Positions 6,218 to 13,193 of a DNA stretch of 30,980 nt are shown piece after piece. A program made the translations under genes and the position numbers. The stretch is from JBAZOD01 sp041648955 (GTDB taxonomy: Bacteria > Patescibacteriota > Patescibacteriia > Patescibacteriales > JAQTRU01): assembly GCA_041648955.1 (NCBI GenBank), contig JBAZOD010000004.1:1-30980 (forward strand), written 5' to 3'. How positions within the stretch are numbered: position 1 is the stretch's first letter; each line of letters starts with the position of its first letter. A model generated the notes under the pieces. It ran no database searches, had not been told where the DNA came from, and was given only the letters and a program-made list of their open reading frames with translations.

Positions 6218-7642
6218 TTAAAATTCCGCGTTCTTTGGCGTTCTGGGAAAAGGTATGACATCTCTGATGTTGGCCATGCCGGTAAAATACATAATTGCCC
6301 TTTCAAACCCAAGGCCAAAACCAGCGTGCTTCACGCCGCCATATCTTCGCAAATCTAAATACCATTCATAATCTTCTTTATTTAAGCCAAATTCTTTTAG
6401 TCTTCTCTCCAGCACATCCAGACGCTCTTCTCTTTGGCTGCCACCGATAATTTCTCCTATTCCTGGCACCAATAAATCCATAGCCGCTACGGTCTCGCCG
6501 TCATCGCTCAGACGCATATAAAAAGCTTTTATTTTAGCTGGATAATCCGTGACAAAAACCGGTTTCTTAAAAACTTTTTCTGCAATATATCTTTCGTGTT
6601 CGGTTTGCAAATCCATCCCCCATTTCACCGGATATTTAAATTTTTCTTTAGATTTCTTTAAAATATCAATTGCCTTCGTATAAGTGACCCTTTCAAAATC
6701 AGAGTTAGCAACATTGTCCAAACGCTCAATCAATCCCTTATCAACAAATTTATTAAAAAATTCTATTTCCGCCGGGCAATTTTGCTGTACATATTTAATT
6801 AAATATTTTATCATTTCTTCCGCTAAATCCATATTGTCCTTCAATTCAGCAAAGGCCACTTCCGGCTCTATCATCCAAAATTCAGCCGCATGGCGGGCGG
6901 TATTAGAATTTTCCGCGCGAAAAGTCGGGCCAAAAGTATAAATATTGCGAAAAGCTAAAGCGAAAGCTTCACCATTAAGCTGTCCGCTCACAGTCAACCC
7001 AGTTTTTTTCCCAAAAAAATCTTCAGTTAAATCAACTTTTCCCTTTTCATCTCTTGGTAATTTATCTAAATCAAGTGAAGTCACCTGAAACATTTCCCCT
7101 GCTCCTTCACAATCGCTAGAACTGATAATCGGTGCATGAAGATAAACAAAGCCTTTCTCTTGAAAAAATTTATGAATAGCGAAAGCTACAACCGAACGCA
7201 CTCGAAAAACTGCGGAAAGAGTATTGGTGCGCGGCCGTAAATGAGCAACCGTCCGTAAAAATTCAAAAGAATGATGCTTTTTCTGCAAAGGATAACCATC
7301 AGCTGTGATGCTTAATATTTCCACTTTATCAACCTTAAGTTCAAAAGGCTGGCCGGCAGCTGGAGATTTGATAAGTTCTCCCTCAATAGTAACCGCCGAA
7401 CCAATCGGCAATTTTGCCAATTCATCAAAATTATCCAGTTGATTTTCAAAAACCGCCTGTAAATTTTTCAAAAAAGTTCCATCATTAATTTCTATAAAAC
7501 CAACATTGGCTGATGAACGAATCGTTCTTACCCAGCCGGAAATAGAAATCTTCTTCGCCTTAGGAGAATAATGACCGGATAAAAATTTCTCCGGTTCTTT
7601 AAAAATATCTCTTATTAAAATTTTTTCTGCAAGTTGTGTCAT
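6218..7642 (-). CDS. asnS: Asparagine--tRNA ligase
   Basis: AsnRS charges tRNA-Asn in the cytoplasm. The 474-residue enzyme has an N-terminal OB-fold anticodon-binding domain (about 30-112) with the SISGWVRTIRSSANVGFIEI strand. Class II motif 2 is FRAENSNTAR at 241-250 with the neighbouring HAAEFWMIEPE, typical of AsnRS and not AspRS. Motif 3 is GFGLGFER at 441-448. The AsnRS insertion DLDKLPRDEKGKVDLTEDFF (about 191-210) is present. Its ATG overlaps the TGA of aspS by 4 nt, so the two synthetases are coupled. A tRNA-Asn gene is at 18231-18302, in a separate unit. Confidence 0.97.
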   Translation of the reverse strand: MTQLAEKILIRDIFKEPEKFLSGHYSPKAKKISISGWVRTIRSSANVGFIEINDGTFLKNLQAVFENQLDNFDELAKLPIGSAVTIEGELIKSPAAGQPFELKVDKVEILSITADGYPLQKKHHSFEFLRTVAHLRPRTNTLSAVFRVRSVVAFAIHKFFQEKGFVYLHAPIISSSDCEGAGEMFQVTSLDLDKLPRDEKGKVDLTEDFFGKKTGLTVSGQLNGEAFALAFRNIYTFGPTFRAENSNTARHAAEFWMIEPEVAFAELKDNMDLAEEMIKYLIKYVQQNCPAEIEFFNKFVDKGLIERLDNVANSDFERVTYTKAIDILKKSKEKFKYPVKWGMDLQTEHERYIAEKVFKKPVFVTDYPAKIKAFYMRLSDDGETVAAMDLLVPGIGEIIGGSQREERLDVLERRLKEFGLNKEDYEWYLDLRRYGGVKHAGFGLGFERAIMYFTGMANIRDVIPFPRTPKNAEF

Positions 7643-9411
7643 GCTATTTTAATTCCTAATTCTTTTAATTGCTTGGGGTCAACTTCGCTTGGAGTATCCA
7701 TCATTACATCGCGCGCCTGCCCGTCCTTGGGGAAAGCGTAAATATCCCGAATTGATTCACAGTCAAGCAAAATCATCAGCAGCCGGTCCAAACCCGGAGC
7801 AAGGCCGCCATGAGGCGGAGTGCCGTATTTAAAAGCCTTAAGCATATGCCCAAATTTCTTTTCTACTTCTTCCTTGGAATAGCCGGCGATAGAAAAGGCT
7901 TTATACATAGTTTCCGGATCGTGATTTCTGATAGCGCCAGAGGATATTTCATAGCCGTTGCAAACCAAATCATATTGATAAGCTAAAACTTCCAGAGGAT
8001 TTTTTGTTTTCAAGGCCTCTAATCCTCCCTGGGGCATGGAAAAAGGATTGTGGGAAAAATCAATTTTTCCTTCTTCCAACTCAGAATAATCATACATGGG
8101 AAAATCAATAACCCAAGCCCAAGCCGCTTTCTTTGAATCTTTAAGACCGAGCCGGTTGCCGCATTCGCTTCTCACTGCGCCCAAAGACTGGCAGGCAGTC
8201 CGCCAGGAATCAGCGGCAAAAAAGATTATATCTCCGGCTTTTGCCTTGAGTTCTTTGACAATTTCTGCCGACAATTCATCGCCTAAAAATTTAATTATCG
8301 GCGAATGAAGCTCGTTTTTTTCTTTTACAATTATATAAGCCAAACCTTTAGCGCCTTTAGCTTTAGCAATTTCTGTTAATTCATCTATATCTTTGCGGGA
8401 AAATTTTGCTCCTTCGGAAACTTTCAAAGCTTCAACAACGCCGCCGGCTTTTATCGCTTCAGAAAAAACACTGAACCCGCAATTCTTAACAGATTCCGTA
8501 ATTTCAGCAATTTCCATTCCAAAACGAAGATCGGGTTTATCTGAACCATATTTAGAGATAGCCTCCTTGAAGGTTAACTTGGGAAAAGGTTTTGATAAAA
8601 CTTTTTTGTCGCTGAATTTTTCTGTTAATTCAATCATCAACGGTTCAGCCATTTTCCAAACATCTTCCTGCTCCACAAAACTCATTTCCAAATCAATCTG
8701 GTAAAAATCACCCGGATGTCTGTCGGCCCTGGTATCCTCGTCGCGGAAACAAGGAGCGATCTGAAAATATTTATCAAAACCGCCCACCATCAAAAGCTGT
8801 TTAAATTGCTGAGGCGCCTGCGGTAGAGCATAAAATTTCCCCGGGTAAAGACGAGATGGGACTAAATAGTCTCTCGCCCCTTCCGGAGAAGAATTCGCCA
8901 AAATCGGAGTTTGGATTTCAATAAAATCTTTTTTATGGAAATAATCTCTGGCGTAAGTTATAACTTCATCTCTAGTCCTGATTATCTCTTGCAGGCGAGA
9001 CCGGCGCAAATCAATAAAACGGTATTCCAAACGCAAAGCCTCATTGGCCATTTTTGCTTTTTCTTCATCAATCTCAAAAGGCGGAGTTTCTGATTTGCTT
9101 AAAATTTCCAATTCTTTTGCCACCACTTCTATTTCTCCGCTTGCCATTTTTTTATTAACCATTTCTTTCGGACGCTCTTCCACTTTGCCTTTTACTCTAA
9201 TCACCCATTCCCCCCTCAATTTATAAGCTTCCTCCCAAATTTTCTTATTGTTCTCCGGATCAAAATTTATCTGAGTCAATCCATAACGATCGCGCAAATC
9301 AATAAAAATAAGACCGCCGTGATTGCGATGACGATGCACCCAGCCGCATAATTCCACAGTTTTCCCTTTATCTTTTTTAGTTAATTCTCCACAGGTATGA
9401 GTCCTTAGCAT
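7639..9411 (-). CDS. aspS: Aspartate--tRNA ligase (bacterial type)
   Basis: The 590-residue enzyme shows the full bacterial AspRS layout. There is an OB-fold with GWVHRHRNHGGLIFIDLRDR (24-43), then the catalytic core with GARDYLVPSR at 178-187 and motif 2 FRDED at 222-226. The GAD insertion domain lies at about 290-425, and motif 3 is GLAPGLDR near the C-terminus. Position 31 is His, as in the tRNA-nondiscriminating AspRS of Pseudomonas aeruginosa, whereas discriminating Escherichia coli AspRS has Leu30 there. The neighbouring 82-83 residues are Lys-Glu, not Gly, so the specificity is uncertain. It is first in a five-gene operon and overlaps asnS by 4 nt. No Shine-Dalgarno sequence is seen. 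Confidence 0.97.
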   Translation of the reverse strand: MLRTHTCGELTKKDKGKTVELCGWVHRHRNHGGLIFIDLRDRYGLTQINFDPENNKKIWEEAYKLRGEWVIRVKGKVEERPKEMVNKKMASGEIEVVAKELEILSKSETPPFEIDEEKAKMANEALRLEYRFIDLRRSRLQEIIRTRDEVITYARDYFHKKDFIEIQTPILANSSPEGARDYLVPSRLYPGKFYALPQAPQQFKQLLMVGGFDKYFQIAPCFRDEDTRADRHPGDFYQIDLEMSFVEQEDVWKMAEPLMIELTEKFSDKKVLSKPFPKLTFKEAISKYGSDKPDLRFGMEIAEITESVKNCGFSVFSEAIKAGGVVEALKVSEGAKFSRKDIDELTEIAKAKGAKGLAYIIVKEKNELHSPIIKFLGDELSAEIVKELKAKAGDIIFFAADSWRTACQSLGAVRSECGNRLGLKDSKKAAWAWVIDFPMYDYSELEEGKIDFSHNPFSMPQGGLEALKTKNPLEVLAYQYDLVCNGYEISSGAIRNHDPETMYKAFSIAGYSKEEVEKKFGHMLKAFKYGTPPHGGLAPGLDRLLMILLDCESIRDIYAFPKDGQARDVMMDTPSEVDPKQLKELGIKIA

Positions 9412-9531
9412 AAAAAAATGAAAAATGAAAAAATAAAAGATAAAAAATTACCTAAAATTAAACAAAAAATTAATCTTAAGCTGTAAATTTTATTTTTTAT
9501 ATTTTATTTTTTATATTTAAATTACACTCCT

Positions 9532-9560
9532 ATCTTAACCTATTTTCCTAATATTAGCAA
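9532..9560 (-). promoter_or_regulatory. Possible aspS promoter
   Basis: On the minus strand TTGCTA (9555-9560) and TAAGAT (9532-9537) are separated by exactly 17 bp. The site sits between the Memo-like gene and aspS, about 120 nt before the aspS ATG. The long leader is very AT-rich (repeats of ATTTTTTATATTTT) and shows no clear gene or strong hairpin. The -10 match is only moderate. Confidence 0.4.
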
Positions 9561-9572
9561 GGGAAAAGCTAA

Positions 9573-10451
9573 CTATTTAATAAAATAGCCCGTCACATAG
9601 CTTGTTGTGCTCTGTATCTCCGGTTTGCCGGCCAAAATCGCCGAATTGGAATTATTAAGAAGCCTAAAGTTAGCTTTATTTAAACGGCTGTATTCAAGCA
9701 ATGCATAAATTGACGCTGGTGAATCAACATCTAAACCATAAACTTTGCCAAAATCAAAATCAAGAAGCGTCCTAATGCTCTCAGCGTCATTTTTTTGCGC
9801 CGTCTCGCTATCTTTATAATGAGAAAAGTCTGCACTTGCGAGAATAAGAACTTTTTTATTTTTGCTTAAGTCAAACAATCCATGCGCCAAATCCTCCGCT
9901 TCTTCTGGCGTAACACTTGATTTTAAAATTATTGGCAAAAATTTTGCTTGCGGAAATATTTTTTTTATAAAAGCTACTTCGCTTGTTATGGAATGTTCAT
10001 TTTTTATCGCCTCTTCGTCAACTTTTATATTCTGAGGTATTTTATCCAAAATTTCATCATCAACCTTCAAAAGACCATAAGGCGTTTGCCAACCATAAGC
10101 CGAGGTTATCATTCCCGAGTCGCCCGCATCAAAATGGTTCGGACCGATCAAGACTATTGTATTATATTTTTTTTCTTGCAAATTATAAAAAAATTCGGCA
10201 ATTAAATCCGCCGCTAAAAGATGGTGAGGAATTATGCCAGCAACAACTTCTTTCCCGGATAGATTGAGTTCGTTTTTTTTAAATTTAAAAACTGTTTCAA
10301 AAAATTCCAAATCCGCCGGGGCAGAAGAATGAGTTTTTTTTTCTTCATTTTTCGGAATTTGATGATAAAAATAAAACCCAACAAAAATTAAGCCCGTGAA
10401 ACACAGGCTTAATATTGTCAAAATTATTATTTTTGAATTAAACTTTACCAT
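9573..10451 (-). CDS. Membrane-anchored Memo-family protein (AmmeMemoRadiSam protein B-like)
   Basis: From the ATG at 10449-10451 the protein has about 292 residues. A longer reading would run into the end of the DUF3160 gene and adds no family sequence. One N-terminal transmembrane segment (about 8-25, IIILTILSLCFTGLIFVGFY) anchors it, with the domain outside. Memo landmarks are GIIPHHLL, LIGPNHF, NEHSITSEVAFIKKIFP and ASADFSHY, so the His-based metal site is present. The Cys ligand expected near the end of the family domain appears replaced (SPASIYALLEY). No AMMECR1 or radical SAM partner is adjacent. It is co-transcribed with the DUF3160 gene, 2 nt after its stop. Role unknown. Confidence 0.83.
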   Translation of the reverse strand: MVKFNSKIIILTILSLCFTGLIFVGFYFYHQIPKNEEKKTHSSAPADLEFFETVFKFKKNELNLSGKEVVAGIIPHHLLAADLIAEFFYNLQEKKYNTIVLIGPNHFDAGDSGMITSAYGWQTPYGLLKVDDEILDKIPQNIKVDEEAIKNEHSITSEVAFIKKIFPQAKFLPIILKSSVTPEEAEDLAHGLFDLSKNKKVLILASADFSHYKDSETAQKNDAESIRTLLDFDFGKVYGLDVDSPASIYALLEYSRLNKANFRLLNNSNSAILAGKPEIQSTTSYVTGYFIK

Positions 10452-10453
10452 TT

Positions 10454-12994
10454 TTATTTTATAAGATCTTTCGACCACTCGTCTCCAGCCGGTAATTGTC
10501 CTTCTCCTAAATAAATTTTCTTCTGCCAATCTTCATCCGTTAATCTACCGTCAATCTTATCTGGAAATTCATAGTGGCTATAGACTAAACCGCGAGTCAG
10601 TCGGGCGCCATTAACATCTTTAACCGCCACATAAGCAATGAAGGGCTTGCCAGTCGCTTCATAAAGAATCTGGCTGTTAACTGCATCCGTATGAATATCG
10701 GCAATAACCCCCGCTCTTTTTTCTTTATCAGTGAGTTCCTGCCCGGGAAGAGGCGCAGTTATAATTGCGAGATTTGAATTTATTGTGCGCAATTTTTCAA
10801 AATCATCGTCGCTTATTTTTTGATTCTGCAGCTCCTGTTCAGCTATCTGCCTAAAGAATTGAGCGGATTTAATAAAAGCTTCATATTTTACCGCAAATTC
10901 TTTGGGCAAAATATCTCTATCGGTTAGTCCTTTTTGGGTTAGTTTCGCTAAAGTGATTATTTTATTCCAAAAATCCAAATCTGGCTCAACATAACCTTTT
11001 ACCACCGGCGGTATCGCATCTGGACCATCACCGCCTCCGCCCCTTTCCGCATAAGACTGCTTAGCATAGAGGAGGGTGTCATGTTTCAACTCCGTATAAG
11101 ACCCAAGTACAGTTCCTAGATTCTTCTTCATCCACGATTCCTGTTGCATAAAATAAGGATATCCTTCTCCATATCCAGCTAATAATGTTTTATAACAATT
11201 GAGCCAGCTCCAATAAATATTTTGCGTCCAAACTGAAGGTTCGTATTTGGAAAATTCTTCTTTTAATTTTGTTAAAACTTTAGGAATAATTTTATCTGAT
11301 TCCCTTCCCTGGGTTTTTATTCTTGCCGGATCATTAATCCATTTATCCAAATATTTCTTCACGATTTGGCTATTTGGTTCAATCACGGCCAAGGGCTCTA
11401 GCGCAGTCGGCATAGTCGGAAGCAATTGCCCGGTTTCCGGATCTGGTGCGCCCACGCCCTGAGTCAAATTATTTATAATATACGCGTCAGGCGTAAATCT
11501 TTGCCCCATAAAGCGAAATTGCATGGTATTAATTAAAAGCTCGTTTCTTTCACCGCCGTTATCATAAACGTCCAAAGCTTCGGATACGATTCTTGGAGCC
11601 GGCAATTCTTTTTTGGCGCGAGTAACAAATTCTTCCAATTTTTCTTCGTTTGAAAAAATATCGTCGGAAATATCTTCTCCATAAACTTCTTTAATCAAAC
11701 CAGAATATTCATAGGCGGTTAGATCATCAACTTCGCCTACGAAGAATTCAATCACATCGGCCATATCTGACCACATTTTTGATAATTGCTGGTCCCCTAC
11801 TTTTAAATTATTTATTTGTCCCGTCACAATCAAAGCGTCTCTGGTCATGTCCAAACTGGTAAGATTAAAACCCATACGCCCATACCACATCATAGAAATA
11901 AAATATGATTTTAAAATATTATTTTTAGTATAATGCGATCTAGGTTTGAATTGAGAATAATCATTTTTCAATTCCGGACGCAAGGGGGTAAATATCGGAG
12001 ACGGAGACAGGCCTTTCGCTTCTTGAATCAATTTTAATTCTGATTTAGCCAAATCATAAACTTCATCGCCTAATTCCACCCCGTCATACTGCTTTTCAGT
12101 TAAAGAAAACTTAAGTTCTCCCTCAGCATCTTTTACCTGCAATTCATGCATTGCTTCTATATATTTGGCGTAATTTTCAAAATTTTCTGGTTTTAAAACA
12201 ACATTGCCGGATTTACTTCCTGCGTCCATAACCACCAAAGGGATTAAATAATATGCGGATAATCTCTTATATGATTCTTTCAATTTAAAATCATCAGTCG
12301 AATTATATTTATTAATTGAATCTTCAAAAAGCGCCCTGGTAATTGATCGGAGCATTGGCTGGAACTTATCTTGCTCAATTTGTTGGAAACTCCTATCAAC
12401 AAGAATATGATAAAGATGCAAAGCCGTATCACTTGTTATAAATATGGCGTCATCCGGTTCGCGATAATAGATATTGCTGCTGCCGTTTAAACTCTCATAG
12501 GTATCAATAAAGTCGTCGGTATTGTCATATGCGCTTTGATCCGTAATTATATAATTCTCTGCCAGAAAAAAACCATCTTCTTCCAGCGCTTTTCTCTGCT
12601 CTTCAGAAAAAACTATTTTATCATTTTTAATAAAACTATCGAAATTTTCAATTTCAGATACTGCTATTTTAGCAGAAGGGACTGAGGGCTTTATTTTTTG
12701 AGTTATATTTTCAATCTGCGCAAAGATCGGTTTGACTAAGTTAAATTTCCATAAACCATTGTTTCCATTCTGGTCTAATTGCTCAGAAATATTTGCTGGC
12801 AAATCTGTCTTATTTTTATTGGCGTTTATAAAAAAATAACTCATAATTAATAAAACAACAAAAACCAAAATTAAAGATGCTTGAATAATTTTTCTTCTTA
12901 AGTTTAACTTTTTATTTTCTTCTGTGATTATAGTTTCCTGGCCGGAGAATTTTTTCGGCTCTTTTGTCCGCAATTTCCCATTTTTTTCTTCCAT
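10454..12994 (-). CDS. DUF3160 domain protein, membrane-anchored
   Basis: The 846-residue protein has a charged cytoplasmic N-terminus (1-33), one transmembrane helix at about 36-54 (IIQASLILVFVVLLIMSYFF), and a large extracytoplasmic part. The DUF3160 signature is visible in ITSDTALHLYHILVDRSFQQ, in FMGQRFTPDAYIINNLT (about 490-507), and near the end in LLYAKQSYAERGGGGDGP and ADIHTDAVNSQILYEATGKP. The fold of DUF3160 is largely helical; a biochemical role is not established to my knowledge. It is followed 2 nt later by the Memo-like gene, and the pairing suggests a joint envelope function. Its own promoter is at 13037-13065. Confidence 0.88.
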   Translation of the reverse strand: MEEKNGKLRTKEPKKFSGQETIITEENKKLNLRRKIIQASLILVFVVLLIMSYFFINANKNKTDLPANISEQLDQNGNNGLWKFNLVKPIFAQIENITQKIKPSVPSAKIAVSEIENFDSFIKNDKIVFSEEQRKALEEDGFFLAENYIITDQSAYDNTDDFIDTYESLNGSSNIYYREPDDAIFITSDTALHLYHILVDRSFQQIEQDKFQPMLRSITRALFEDSINKYNSTDDFKLKESYKRLSAYYLIPLVVMDAGSKSGNVVLKPENFENYAKYIEAMHELQVKDAEGELKFSLTEKQYDGVELGDEVYDLAKSELKLIQEAKGLSPSPIFTPLRPELKNDYSQFKPRSHYTKNNILKSYFISMMWYGRMGFNLTSLDMTRDALIVTGQINNLKVGDQQLSKMWSDMADVIEFFVGEVDDLTAYEYSGLIKEVYGEDISDDIFSNEEKLEEFVTRAKKELPAPRIVSEALDVYDNGGERNELLINTMQFRFMGQRFTPDAYIINNLTQGVGAPDPETGQLLPTMPTALEPLAVIEPNSQIVKKYLDKWINDPARIKTQGRESDKIIPKVLTKLKEEFSKYEPSVWTQNIYWSWLNCYKTLLAGYGEGYPYFMQQESWMKKNLGTVLGSYTELKHDTLLYAKQSYAERGGGGDGPDAIPPVVKGYVEPDLDFWNKIITLAKLTQKGLTDRDILPKEFAVKYEAFIKSAQFFRQIAEQELQNQKISDDDFEKLRTINSNLAIITAPLPGQELTDKEKRAGVIADIHTDAVNSQILYEATGKPFIAYVAVKDVNGARLTRGLVYSHYEFPDKIDGRLTDEDWQKKIYLGEGQLPAGDEWSKDLIK

Positions 12995-13036
12995 ATTTTT
13001 TAAAAAATAAATAAATAAAAAACGATTAACACTTTT

Positions 13037-13065
13037 ATTTTAACCCAATTCTTTCGGATTGGCAA
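13037..13065 (-). promoter_or_regulatory. Promoter of the DUF3160/Memo unit
   Basis: Minus-strand TTGCCA (13060-13065, five of six -35 positions) lies 17 bp from TAAAAT (13037-13042, five of six -10 positions). The ATG follows about 40 nt downstream, without a Shine-Dalgarno sequence. Confidence 0.65.
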
Positions 13066-13076
13066 GAAAACTAAAA

Positions 13077-13103
13077 AAAGAAGATTTTCTCAAAATCTCC
13101 TTT
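13077..13103 (-). terminator. Hairpin with T run between divergent promoters
   Basis: AAAGAAGATTTT pairs with AAAATCTCCTTT (one mismatch, 3-nt loop), and seven T residues follow on the minus strand. It stands between two promoters pointing away from each other, where no minus-strand gene needs ending. It may block antisense read-through from the surface-protein gene. Confidence 0.6.
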
Positions 13104-13118
13104 ATTGACCGCCATTTG

Positions 13119-13147
13119 TTGTAAGCCAATTAAAAAAATGATATAAT
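13119..13147 (+). promoter_or_regulatory. Promoter of the surface-protein gene
   Basis: TTGTAA (13119-13124) and a perfect TATAAT (13142-13147) are 17 bp apart. The ATG is about 46 nt further on. It is divergent from the DUF3160 promoter. Confidence 0.75.
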
Positions 13148-13193
13148 TTGATTATTATAAATCTCTAAAATAAATAATTTTTTAATAAAAAAT

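Noticed and set aside
8180..8210. GGCAGGCAGTCC in aspS as a fourth palindrome copy
   Set aside because: It encodes conserved-looking AspRS sequence and lacks the CCTGCCTG left arm in the proper arrangement.
10449..10529. Longer N-terminus of the Memo-like protein, overlapping the DUF3160 gene
   Set aside because: The 26 extra residues are charged, come from the neighbour's coding DNA in another frame and would precede a normal membrane anchor; the ATG at 10451 lies directly after the DUF3160 stop.
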